A DNA stretch of 18,802 nt from JBBTSB01 sp964355775. GTDB taxonomy: Bacteria; Patescibacteriota; Minisyncoccia; 2-02-FULL-40-12; IGHO2-01-FULL-4-A. Of the stretch, positions 4,634 through 12,037 are shown piece after piece. The stretch spans positions 1 to 18,802 of the forward strand of contig CAYHEP010000016.1 of the NCBI GenBank assembly GCA_964355775.1, given 5' to 3'. Under the pieces are notes generated by a model. That model was given only the letters and a program-made list of their open reading frames with translations. It searched no databases and was not told the DNA's origin. Each line of letters begins with the position of its first letter. Position 1 is the stretch's first letter. A program made the translations under genes and the position numbers.

Positions 4634-5513
4634 TGATAAGCATATCTTGAGCTTTCGGTACATTTTCTGATTTGCCTGCCCAAATTTTAAGCACGGAGTC
4701 TTGCAAGGCGCGTCCATAGGAAAACGTGAGTGGCCACGGTCCGCCGATCTTGTTAATTGCTTCAAGATTCATAAGTGCCTCGTCTTCGGTTTGCCCTCCT
4801 GACAAAAATGCAATGCCTGCAACTGATTCGGGAACGATTTTTTTGAGAACACGCATTGTGGCTTCCGCGACTTGCTCCGGTGTCGCTTTTTCTCCGGATT
4901 CTTTTCCGGGAAGGACCATGCTTGGTTTCAAAATCATGCCGTCGAGGTCAACATTTGCTTTTGCTAATTCTTCAAAGACCATTCTTAAATATCGCTCATT
5001 GGTTGCTTCACTGGTTGCCATGCTATGTTCTCCGTCAATGAGCACTTCGGGTTCCACGATAGGGACAATGCCGGCATCTTGGCAAATTTTTGCGTATTCC
5101 GCGCTTATCTTTGCATTTTGTTCAAATCGCTCATTGCCGATTGTCAGCAAAGCGCGGGCTTTGGTGGCTTGTGCTCCAAGTTGTGCATATTCAGCAAGAC
5201 GTTCAGCGAGTCGTGGCATGGGCTTTAAAGCAAAATTCTCCATGCCTTCATCAACTTTTATAATTGAAACAATGCTTTTATTTTTTAAAATTTGATCGCG
5301 GAGTGTCTCGTCAAATTGGATAATTCCCGAAATATACCGCTCTAGTCCCGGCGTGGAGAAAAGCAATTCCCGATATGCCATCCTACTTTCATGTGTTGAG
5401 GTAATGCCGACTTTGGCAAACCGTTTTTCGATCGTGCCGAAACTTTCATCGGCTGCTAAAATACCTTTTCCGGAAGCTACAAGCTGTTTTGCAATTTCAT
5501 TGAGTGTTGGCAT
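4599..5513 (-). CDS. Class I fructose-bisphosphate aldolase
   Basis: The 304-aa protein cleaves fructose 1,6-bisphosphate to dihydroxyacetone phosphate and glyceraldehyde 3-phosphate, or runs the reverse reaction. The classical class I motifs are present: GILAADESFGTIEKR (18-31), AKAR with Lys118 (K146 of rabbit aldolase), and PIVEPEVLIDGEH with Glu154 and Glu156. The Schiff-base Lys196 lies in MILKPSMVLPG, and SGGQTEDEA binds phosphate. The enzyme is shorter than the typical 340-360 aa and lacks the long flexible C-terminal tail that carries the terminal Tyr in eukaryotic enzymes. Its start overlaps the glpX stop by 17 bp, so the two form an operon for gluconeogenesis/glycolysis. The stop overlaps the peroxiredoxin gene. 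No Shine-Dalgarno is seen. Confidence 0.93.
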   Translation of the reverse strand: MPTLNEIAKQLVASGKGILAADESFGTIEKRFAKVGITSTHESRMAYRELLFSTPGLERYISGIIQFDETLRDQILKNKSIVSIIKVDEGMENFALKPMPRLAERLAEYAQLGAQATKARALLTIGNERFEQNAKISAEYAKICQDAGIVPIVEPEVLIDGEHSMATSEATNERYLRMVFEELAKANVDLDGMILKPSMVLPGKESGEKATPEQVAEATMRVLKKIVPESVAGIAFLSGGQTEDEALMNLEAINKIGGPWPLTFSYGRALQDSVLKIWAGKSENVPKAQDMLITRAFRLSQVLV

Positions 5514-6402
5514 GGTGGTGAGTGGTTATGTAACGGATAGTTTTTGAGCTTGCACGCATGACGACAGAGTGTGTTGTGATGGAATTATTAAAAAATCTTA
5601 CACCTTGCAAGAGCGGACCGTCAATGACACCAGTGGCTGTAAAGGTTAACTGATTGCCTTTCGCAAGATCATTGGCATCTAAAACTTTTTTTTCGTCAGG
5701 AAAACGGCATAGCAATTGTCCGCCCATGATCTTGATCGCGGCGGCGGCAAGTACGGCTTCCGGAGTGCCTCCTGTGCCCATTACCATGTCAATTCCGGAT
5801 TCCTGATCGCATGTGGCTATACCGGGTGCCAAATCTCCCGCATTGATCAAGTGAATTCGCACACCTACCTTGCGAAGCTCATTGATAAGTTTCTGATGAC
5901 GATCCCGTTCCAAAACCACAACGGTGAGCTCTTTTGGAGATTTGCCGAGTGCTTTTGCGACCTTCTGCACATTTTCTTTGACCGGAGCCTCGATATCAAT
6001 AACGGATGCGGCTTGCGGTCCTACAGCAATCTTTTCTATGTAAAACTTGCCCTTTGGCATCTGCATGAGAGAACCTTTCGCACCAGACACAACAACACAC
6101 ATTGCATTGGGATAGCCAAAAGCTGTGTTCGTTGTTCCCTCTAAAGGATCCACGGCAATATCCATTGCAGGACCTTTACCCGATCCCACGCGTTCGCCTT
6201 CATAAAGCTCCGGAGCTTCGTCTTTGGTGCCTTCTCCGATGACCACGCGTCCTGCAAAATCAATTTGATTGAACCGGTCGCGCATTTCATCTACGGCGGC
6301 TTGGTCAGCGGCGATCTTGTCGCCTCGCCCAATCCACGAAGCCGCGGCTATTGCCGCGGCTTCGGTGACTCTTACGAATTCGAGCGCTAAATTGCGATCC
6401 AT
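5497..6402 (-). CDS. glpX: Class II fructose-1,6-bisphosphatase (GlpX type)
   Basis: The 301-aa enzyme hydrolyses fructose 1,6-bisphosphate to fructose 6-phosphate, the committed gluconeogenic step; some relatives also act on sedoheptulose 1,7-bisphosphate. Metal-binding positions match E. coli GlpX: Asp33, Glu57 (VIGEGTKDE), Asp85 and Glu88 (DPLEGTTNTAFG). A later Glu215 lies in GGTPEAV. The start MDRNLALEFVRVTEAAA is the family's usual N-terminus, fixing ATG 6402. That ATG is formed by the right end of an inverted-repeat element (copy B). HU lies just upstream and the class I aldolase overlaps downstream. Codons 14-22 form a 12-bp perfect hairpin (6337-6364). Neighbouring aldolase and phosphatase fit a gluconeogenic pair. 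Confidence 0.95.
   Translation of the reverse strand: MDRNLALEFVRVTEAAAIAAASWIGRGDKIAADQAAVDEMRDRFNQIDFAGRVVIGEGTKDEAPELYEGERVGSGKGPAMDIAVDPLEGTTNTAFGYPNAMCVVVSGAKGSLMQMPKGKFYIEKIAVGPQAASVIDIEAPVKENVQKVAKALGKSPKELTVVVLERDRHQKLINELRKVGVRIHLINAGDLAPGIATCDQESGIDMVMGTGGTPEAVLAAAAIKIMGGQLLCRFPDEKKVLDANDLAKGNQLTFTATGVIDGPLLQGVRFFNNSITTHSVVMRASSKTIRYITTHHHANTQ
6337..6364. repeat. 12-bp perfect hairpin inside the start of glpX
   Basis: cgaagccgcggc (6337-6348) and gccgcggcttcg (6353-6364) pair perfectly around tatt. It encodes the conserved TEAAAIAAAS region, so the symmetry may simply come from alanine codons. It nevertheless makes a very stable stem about 40 nt into the coding region. Confidence 0.6.
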
Positions 6403-6477
6403 CCCGTTAGAGGCAGTAGGACAGCCAACTACGTTTATGTGTTATATATAACCCGCCAGGGCTGCCTCTAACGGGAT
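6401..6477. repeat. Inverted-repeat element, copy B (ATCCCGTTAGA ends), abutting the glpX start codon
   Basis: Arms atcccgttagaggcag (6401-6416) and ctgcctctaacgggat (6462-6477) pair perfectly over 16 bp. The outer 11 bp are the same as in copy A. The next bases differ between copies but stay paired within each copy (AAG/CTT in A, GGCAG/CTGCC in B). The interior is unrelated to copy A and contains the 12-bp palindrome GTTATATATAAC. The element fills the gap between the HU stop and the glpX ATG. Confidence 0.88.
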
Positions 6478-6482
6478 CCATT

Positions 6483-6764
6483 TTACAGGACTGCTTCCTT
6501 GAGTGCTTTTGAAGGCACGAACTTGGCTTTCTTGGATGCCTTGATCTGGATAGTCTCGCCTGTGCGAGGATTGCGTCCTTCGCGTGCGGCGCGATCGGCA
6601 ACTTTGAAGATACCAAAACCGCTCAAATTGAGCTTGTCGCCCTTCTTCATTACCTTTGTTACTTCCTCGATGAATATATCAAGAAACTCCCCCGCTTGCT
6701 TTTTGGGGATATTCAAACGCTCTGACAATGACTGTATAAACTGTGTCTTTTTTACTGATTGCAT
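6483..6764 (-). CDS. HU/IHF family DNA-binding protein
   Basis: The 93-aa product is a histone-like protein that bends and compacts DNA. It has the N-terminal helical dimerisation part (KKTQFIQSLSERLNIPKKQA), the loop KGDKLNLSGFGIFKV and the β-arm signature REGRNPRTGETIQI with the intercalating Pro. It ends with KKAKFVPSKALKEAV. The length is typical. ATG 6764 is chosen over an ATG at 6818, because the latter lies inside the best -10 box. There is no clear Shine-Dalgarno. It is followed after 5 bp by the inverted-repeat element and glpX on the same strand, so it could lead that transcript. Confidence 0.93.
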   Translation of the reverse strand: MQSVKKTQFIQSLSERLNIPKKQAGEFLDIFIEEVTKVMKKGDKLNLSGFGIFKVADRAAREGRNPRTGETIQIKASKKAKFVPSKALKEAVL

Positions 6765-6817
6765 ATGTTTATTGGTTAATATTATATACGGTACGATGAT
6801 CGACCTTGATGTTTGCA

Positions 6818-6847
6818 ATTATACGCGTAATCCTTATGTTTTTGCAA
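6818..6847 (-). promoter_or_regulatory. Sigma70-type promoter of the HU gene
   Basis: On the minus strand, TTGCAA (6847-6842) and a consensus TATAAT (6823-6818) are 18 bp apart. This predicts a start near 6811 and a leader of about 45 nt. A second TATAAT (6786-6781) lies closer to the ATG without a good -35. Confidence 0.6.
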
Positions 6848-6873
6848 GACCCCCTTAAAAAACTGTGGATAAA

Positions 6874-6894
6874 CCTGCCTACCGGCAGGCAGGC
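6874..6894. repeat. CPR-type hairpin repeat, copy 1, after the RNase Y gene
   Basis: cctgcc / ggcagg form a 6-bp stem around tacc, followed by caggc. The 21 bp are identical to 10890-10910. It lies directly downstream of the RNase Y stop codon. On that strand the stem is followed by TTTAT, so it may double as a transcription terminator or RNA 3' end stabiliser. Confidence 0.8.
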
Positions 6895-6897
6895 CAT

Positions 6898-8430
6898 CTA
6901 TCTAGCATATTCAATCGCTCTGGTTTCTCGTATGACATTTACTTTGATTTCGCCAGGATATTTCATTTCTGATTCGATCTTTTTTGCCACATCCCGTGCA
7001 AGTTGAAGCGCAGAAAGATCATCAATCTTGGCTGGTGTAACAAAAATACGAAGTTCGCGCCCGGCCTGAATGGCATACGACTTTTCCACGCCTTCAAACG
7101 AGGTCGCGATGCGCTCAAGGTCCTCAAGGCGCTTGATGTAGACCTCCACGGTGTCTCGGCGCGCACCGGGACGAGCTCCGGAGATAGCATCAGCGGTCTG
7201 GACGATGCGAGATTCTAACGTGGAGTATGGATATTCCTCATGGTGCGATTCCATTGCTCTGATGACCTTTTCATCCATTTCGAATTTTTGCAAAATCTTG
7301 CGTCCGATTTCCACATGTGTTCCCTGCACCTCGTGATCCACCGCTTTTCCAATGTCATGAAACAATGCGCCTTTTTTGGCGACCATGACATCAGCGCCAA
7401 GTTCAGCGGCGAGCATCGCCGCTACATGCGCCATTTCTGTTGAATGCACAAGCACGTTTTGTCCAAAGCTTGTGCGAAACGCAAGTCTGCCCAGAAGATA
7501 CGTAAGTTTGGGATCTACAACTCCAGCTCCCACCTCAAAAAGCGCCGTTTCGCCCGCCTGCTTGATTTTTTCATTAAGCTCTTCCTTTGCTTTTTCCACC
7601 ATTTCCTCGATTTTTGCCGGATGGATGCGACCATCTGCAATAAGTTTCTCTATAGCTAATTTAGCAATCTGTCTTCGCACTGGGTCAAAGCCTGATACTA
7701 CCAAGGCTCCGGGCGTATCATCTATGATAACATCCACACCCGTCAACCGCTCTATGGTCTTGATATTTCTGCCTTCTTTGCCGATGATTTTACCCTTTAC
7801 TTCGTCATTGGGCAAACTGACGACCGTCGTAGTGGCATCGGCTATATGTGATCCGGCGTAGCGCTGGACTGCAATTGTCATGATTTCTCGAGCTTTGCTT
7901 TCGAGTTCGTCGCGATTCCCCTGCTCCTGTTTTTTTATTTTTTGATACAATTCGTCGCGATACTCTTTTTCGATATTTTTAAATAAAACATCTTTTGCCT
8001 GTTCTCTGCCCATACCCGCTATTTTTTCAAGTTCAGCGATCTGTTCGAGTCTTTTTTTATCCACTTCCAGTTTGACCATATCAACTTCAGTCATCCTTGC
8101 TTCAAGCGTGCGCTTTCCCTTTTCCAGCTCATTTCCCTTGCTTTCTAGTTCGCTCTCCTTCTTCGTTAAAAGATTTTCGATACGTGCAAGTTGTTGATTT
8201 CTTACTTGCTCTTCTTTCTTCGCATCCTCCATGATTTGGAGTGATTTTTGCTGAGCTTCCAATAGAAAATCCTGAGCTTTTGTCTTAGCCTCCCCAACGA
8301 GTTTTTCAGCACGCTCTCGCGCCGAGCTTATTTTTTTGTTCGTTACGAAAACACTAAGAAAGTATCCTGCAAGTGCACCGACGATAATTGCAACGAGACC
8401 CTTTAGGAGGGTTATTGTTTCGATAGACAT
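6898..8430 (-). CDS. rny: Ribonuclease Y
   Basis: The 510-aa endoribonuclease initiates mRNA decay at the membrane. It has one N-terminal transmembrane segment (about 5-28), a long charged coiled coil (about 32-190) and a KH RNA-binding domain with GKIIGKEGRN (213-222). The HD phosphohydrolase domain contains HSTEMAHVAAM (329-339), the HD pair at 358-359 (FHDIGKAVDHE) and SHHEEYPY. Length and domain order are those of the family. The start is ATG 8430, just before the membrane segment, with no Shine-Dalgarno. It diverges from the phosphoglycerate mutase gene with only 38 bp between start codons. A hairpin repeat follows the stop. Confidence 0.96.
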   Translation of the reverse strand: MSIETITLLKGLVAIIVGALAGYFLSVFVTNKKISSARERAEKLVGEAKTKAQDFLLEAQQKSLQIMEDAKKEEQVRNQQLARIENLLTKKESELESKGNELEKGKRTLEARMTEVDMVKLEVDKKRLEQIAELEKIAGMGREQAKDVLFKNIEKEYRDELYQKIKKQEQGNRDELESKAREIMTIAVQRYAGSHIADATTTVVSLPNDEVKGKIIGKEGRNIKTIERLTGVDVIIDDTPGALVVSGFDPVRRQIAKLAIEKLIADGRIHPAKIEEMVEKAKEELNEKIKQAGETALFEVGAGVVDPKLTYLLGRLAFRTSFGQNVLVHSTEMAHVAAMLAAELGADVMVAKKGALFHDIGKAVDHEVQGTHVEIGRKILQKFEMDEKVIRAMESHHEEYPYSTLESRIVQTADAISGARPGARRDTVEVYIKRLEDLERIATSFEGVEKSYAIQAGRELRIFVTPAKIDDLSALQLARDVAKKIESEMKYPGEIKVNVIRETRAIEYAR

Positions 8431-8458
8431 TGTGAATTGGGTTAAAATTCATTATGAT
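8430..8458 (+). promoter_or_regulatory. Promoter of gpmI, leaderless layout, in a 38-bp divergent gap
   Basis: TTGTGA (8430-8435) and TATGAT (8453-8458) are 17 bp apart, and the ATG lies 10 nt after the -10 box. On the opposite strand CATAAT (8456-8451) overlaps the same box and could serve RNase Y with a leader of roughly a dozen nucleotides. Confidence 0.5.
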
Positions 8459-8468
8459 GTAAGCATAC

Positions 8469-9929
8469 ATGAAACCGATTATACTTGCAATACTGGATGG
8501 CTGGGGATACAGCAATAAAAGAGGCGGAAATCCCATTCTTGAGGCTCAAAAACCAAATTTTGACGCAATTCAGTCGAAATATCCCATGGCACTTCTTCAG
8601 GCATCAGGGCTTGCTGTCGGGCTGAACTGGGGAGAATTTGGTAATTCGGAGGTTGGACATCTATCCTTGGGTGCGGGGAGGGTGATAGAGCAATATTCAA
8701 CGCGTATTGATCATGCAATCAAGAATGGAACTTTAAATTCTAACTCTGTTTTAGTCGAAGCACTTCAGCATCCGACAGTTCATTTCATCGGTTTGCTTAC
8801 TGCAGGCAATGTACATGCGTCATTTGAGCATATCATCGCCTTACTTGATATTGCGAAGACATCCGGCGTACATACTTTTCTGCATCTTTTTACTGATGGC
8901 AAGGATTCTGGTTTACAGGAGGGCTTGTCGCTCGTAAAAAAACTACCCCAAGCACCTACAACCTTGATCGGACGCGATTTTGGCATGGATCGCGATAACA
9001 ACTGGGATTTGACGAAGCAAGCATACGAATTGATCGCACATGCACAAGGCGAAAAAACAGAGGATTTTATTTTTGCACTCCAACGATGTTATGACGCAGG
9101 CATAACTGATTCGAAAATACCCGCATTCGCCAGCTCGTCGTATGAAGGAATACAAGATGGCGACGCTTTGTTGTTTTTTAATTTTCGCGAAGACAGCATA
9201 CGCCAGCTATACAATTCATTCAAAGACAATTCATTTAAATACAGCATGACAAAGTATACGGATGACGATAATCTATTTTTATTCGGACCTCCAGAAATAC
9301 AAAATACACTTACTGGCGTTGTCAGTATGATGAAAAAACGGCAACTTCACATAGCCGAAACGCTCAAGTATGCTCATGTTACTTATTTTTTTAACGGTTT
9401 ACGCAATCAACCATGCGTCGGTGAGGAGGATGTTCTTGTGCAATCAGTAAAAAATATTGAAAAAGCTCCAGCGATGTGTGCGCAGGAAATAGCGGATCGA
9501 ATTGTGTCGGGAATGACGAAGTATGATCTCATTGTTGCAAATTTCGCTAATGCCGATATGCTTGCCCACACTGGAAATTTTGAAGCGACAAAAAATGGAG
9601 TTGAAGCAGTTGATATGGCGATCGGAATTGTACTGGATATGGTTTTAAAGCTTGATGGCGTTTTGCTTATAACGTCGGATCATGGAAACGCAGAAAAATT
9701 GATCAATCGTGTTACCAGTGAATCGGAAGGCCGACACGATGACAGTCCGGTACCGCTTTTCCTTGTAGGAAAAGAATTCCAAATGACAAATGCCAAAAAT
9801 CAAAATCCGGAAATAATAGGAATTTTAGCAGATGTTGCACCGACCATCCTCGAGCTCATGGGTATCGAAAAGCCTATGGAGATGACCGGAAAATCCCTCC
9901 TCCCAGAACTTCTTGCCCACGATAGATGA
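8469..9929 (+). CDS. gpmI: 2,3-bisphosphoglycerate-independent phosphoglycerate mutase
   Basis: The 486-aa enzyme interconverts 3- and 2-phosphoglycerate in glycolysis using two Mn ions and a phosphoserine. Asp10 (LAILDGWG) and the nucleophile Ser60 (GNSEVGHLSLGAGR) are present. HLFTDGKDSG, GRDFGMDRDNNW, NFANADMLAHTGN and TSDHGNAEK are also visible. The stretch before the last strand, SEGRHDDSPVPLF, departs from the usual AHTTNPVP and the protein is a little shorter than the usual 510 aa, so it is a divergent member. The start follows a promoter placed for a leaderless message. The 3' end overlaps mnmA by 56 bp tail to tail, the longest such overlap here. Confidence 0.95.
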   Translation: MKPIILAILDGWGYSNKRGGNPILEAQKPNFDAIQSKYPMALLQASGLAVGLNWGEFGNSEVGHLSLGAGRVIEQYSTRIDHAIKNGTLNSNSVLVEALQHPTVHFIGLLTAGNVHASFEHIIALLDIAKTSGVHTFLHLFTDGKDSGLQEGLSLVKKLPQAPTTLIGRDFGMDRDNNWDLTKQAYELIAHAQGEKTEDFIFALQRCYDAGITDSKIPAFASSSYEGIQDGDALLFFNFREDSIRQLYNSFKDNSFKYSMTKYTDDDNLFLFGPPEIQNTLTGVVSMMKKRQLHIAETLKYAHVTYFFNGLRNQPCVGEEDVLVQSVKNIEKAPAMCAQEIADRIVSGMTKYDLIVANFANADMLAHTGNFEATKNGVEAVDMAIGIVLDMVLKLDGVLLITSDHGNAEKLINRVTSESEGRHDDSPVPLFLVGKEFQMTNAKNQNPEIIGILADVAPTILELMGIEKPMEMTGKSLLPELLAHDR

Positions 9930-10956
9930 CAGCGGATTGGCCGGGTGTTATTGCACTAGCGGGTTTTGCAAAAAAAAGTGTGTTGTTTTTGAGTGTAGCG
10001 GAAATAGAGTCAGCTCGATAGCGAATTTTTATTTCTAAGTTATTTTTATCTTTTGGTTCACGAATCCAATGCAGTACTGAAATAGTTGCTGTTTGAGATT
10101 CGATTTTTGATTTTTGCACAAAAAGCACGTTGTTTTCTTTGCGTGCGACGTAGTAGGGTCCTCCGCCAATTTTAATATCAAGTCCATGGCGTTGTCCGAT
10201 TGTATAGTACGCGGATCCATCATGTTCTCCTATTATTTTTCCATCAAAAATAATATTTCCTTTTTCAGGTTTAATATATTCTTTCAAAAAATCATGCATA
10301 TCGAGCTCACCGACAAAACAGACGCCTTGGCTGTCTTTTTTGGCATGATTCGGCAGACCGAACTTTTTTGCAAGTTTGCGCACTTCAGGTTTTGTATATT
10401 CTCCGATCGGGAACAGGCAATGTTTGAGTTGCTCTTGCGTTAGTGTCCACAGAAAATACGTCTGATCTTTGTTTTTATCTTTTGCTTTGAGCATTTGAAA
10501 TTTGGATTTTGGATTTTCCCGTACTCGGGCATAGTGACCGGTCGCTATACAATCAGCTCCCTCACCCAACGCTTTGCGTAAAAACAAGCCGAATTTTATT
10601 TCTTTGTTGCACATGACGTCTGGATTTGGTGTAATCCCATTCCGGTACCCCTCGATCATATACTGCGCGACATGTTTGCCATACTCTTTTGAAAAATCCC
10701 ATGTCTTGAACGGTATACCTAGTTTTGCGGCAACGCGCATCGCATCCTGTCGGTCTTGCTGCCAATTGCAATAGGTTTCACCGCTCGGACTCCAAGGTTT
10801 AAAATACACACCGACAACGCGACATCCCTCCTTTTTCAACAATGCCGCCGCAACAGAAGAATCAACCCCACCCGACATGGCGACGTATACCTGCCTACCG
10901 GCAGGCAGGCTTTTAGAAAATTTTGAGTTTTTTGATAGCTTCGTATTTTTTGACAT
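9874..10956 (-). CDS. mnmA: tRNA-specific 2-thiouridylase MnmA
   Basis: MnmA adds sulfur to U34 of tRNAs for Lys, Glu and Gln. From ATG 10956 the protein has 360 aa. The ATP pyrophosphatase P-loop MSGGVDSS is at 27-34. The catalytic Cys116 lies in NPDVMCNKEIKFG and the second Cys213 in DSQGVCFVG. ATGHYAR and YTIGQRHGL are also present. The N-terminus is odd: the first β-strand (VYVAMSGG) is preceded by LPAGRQ, encoded by a hairpin repeat (10890-10910). The first 44 bp overlap the upstream transglycosylase gene in another frame. A start at the SGG Met would lose the first strand, so 10956 is preferred; no Shine-Dalgarno is visible. The C-terminal end overlaps gpmI. Confidence 0.93.
   Translation of the reverse strand: MSKNTKLSKNSKFSKSLPAGRQVYVAMSGGVDSSVAAALLKKEGCRVVGVYFKPWSPSGETYCNWQQDRQDAMRVAAKLGIPFKTWDFSKEYGKHVAQYMIEGYRNGITPNPDVMCNKEIKFGLFLRKALGEGADCIATGHYARVRENPKSKFQMLKAKDKNKDQTYFLWTLTQEQLKHCLFPIGEYTKPEVRKLAKKFGLPNHAKKDSQGVCFVGELDMHDFLKEYIKPEKGNIIFDGKIIGEHDGSAYYTIGQRHGLDIKIGGGPYYVARKENNVLFVQKSKIESQTATISVLHWIREPKDKNNLEIKIRYRADSISATLKNNTLFFAKPASAITPGQSAVIYRGQEVLGGGIFRSSP
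10890..10910. repeat. CPR-type hairpin repeat, copy 2, in frame within mnmA
   Basis: This is the same 21 bp as 6874-6894 (stem cctgcc/ggcagg, loop tacc). On the mnmA strand it is read as LPAGRQ at residues 17-22, between a lysine/serine-rich N-terminus and the first β-strand. Confidence 0.85.
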
Positions 10957-12037
10957 AATCACTTGTTTCGGTCGGAAATATAGCACTTTCCGCCCATGTT
11001 TGTCCATGTTTTTTTACAGCTTGAATGACGCGAGTGGATCCCCCATTATACGCCGCCGCGAGCATTTCCCGCGTCGCTGGCGCTTCGGTTTTAGACTGGA
11101 TGTCATTGGCATCGTTATCGAATAATAACGTAATCGCCTTAAAAGCATTCGTGTGATCCGCCATGCCGAGCGTTCGGTTTTTTATTAATCCCGCATCAGG
11201 ATAACGTTTAACCAGAAGGTCATAGGTGGACTCGATAAATTGCGCGATGCCGTTCGCTCCGGCTGTTGAATTTGTATAGCGATAGGCCCATTCCTGATTT
11301 GCTCCGATGATGACGAGTGCGCGTTCGGTAAGAGATTTTCCTCCGTCATCGGCGACCATGAGCCATCCCGGATCAACATGCTCGACAAGGACGATATTTT
11401 TCACCAAATCTTTCGGTATCACGTCAACGATCAATTTTCCCGGCTGAGCGCGGGATTGGATTCTGGCCTCCTTAAGCTCTTTAAACGCCTCATCGGCGTG
11501 TGTATTGATATATTCCTTGCCCGCGACAATCACATCCGGCCAATGGAGGCTTTCAGAATATGGCGCATACACCATATCGGTATACTTGCTTTGTGGTGCA
11601 TCGAGAGCTAGTTTCAAAGTTTTTTGTTCAGGAAGATATTTGCGTTCGACCAAAAACTTATTCGCAACGATGACCAGTTCCGGACGGCTGTTGATTTCAT
11701 ACACGGAATTAAAACCGTTCCACCACGCGATGCGTATCGGTAGTGCGCTTGAAAGTATCTCACCGTTTGTAGAAATCCAAATCCTCTCTTCTGAAAGTTC
11801 ACCTGTTTTTTTATCGAAAATTGCAAGTGCTGTTTGTTGCTTGACGCCATCCACAAATTGCAACGGTGGAGAAGCTTTTAGGAGCGCGATGCCATCTTGA
11901 ATTTTGTCGTACCACCGTGACGAGCCTTTCAGTAATTGCAGGGGTGAAATCGTAAACTCATGATTCTTCAACGATGACACCGCAATTGCAACGATTACGG
12001 TGAAGCAGATGATAAGCGCGTACCATTTCTTTTTCAC
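10913..12037 (-). CDS. Membrane-anchored lytic transglycosylase (SLT domain)
   Basis: The 374-aa protein starts with a membrane segment (5-22, WYALIICFTVIVAIAVSS). A region of unknown fold (about 30-235) follows, then a C-terminal SLT-type domain. Visible motifs are GANQEWAYRYTNSTAGANGI (245-264), with Glu249 as the likely catalytic residue, then AQFIESTYDLL and AAYNGGSTRV. It would cleave peptidoglycan glycan strands outside the membrane. The start is GTG 12037, which overlaps the stop of the upstream coiled-coil transglycosylase (GTGA, 12034-12037), so the two are translationally coupled. Its own stop lies within the mnmA N-terminal coding region. The long middle part shows no motif I recognise. 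Confidence 0.85.
   Translation of the reverse strand: MKKKWYALIICFTVIVAIAVSSLKNHEFTISPLQLLKGSSRWYDKIQDGIALLKASPPLQFVDGVKQQTALAIFDKKTGELSEERIWISTNGEILSSALPIRIAWWNGFNSVYEINSRPELVIVANKFLVERKYLPEQKTLKLALDAPQSKYTDMVYAPYSESLHWPDVIVAGKEYINTHADEAFKELKEARIQSRAQPGKLIVDVIPKDLVKNIVLVEHVDPGWLMVADDGGKSLTERALVIIGANQEWAYRYTNSTAGANGIAQFIESTYDLLVKRYPDAGLIKNRTLGMADHTNAFKAITLLFDNDANDIQSKTEAPATREMLAAAYNGGSTRVIQAVKKHGQTWAESAIFPTETSDYVKKYEAIKKLKIF

Noticed and set aside
3856..6477. The ATCCCGTTAGA elements as terminal inverted repeats of one composite transposon spanning 3856-6477
   Set aside because: Each copy is a complete 77-80 bp inverted repeat on its own, and the genes between are ordinary housekeeping genes without a transposase.
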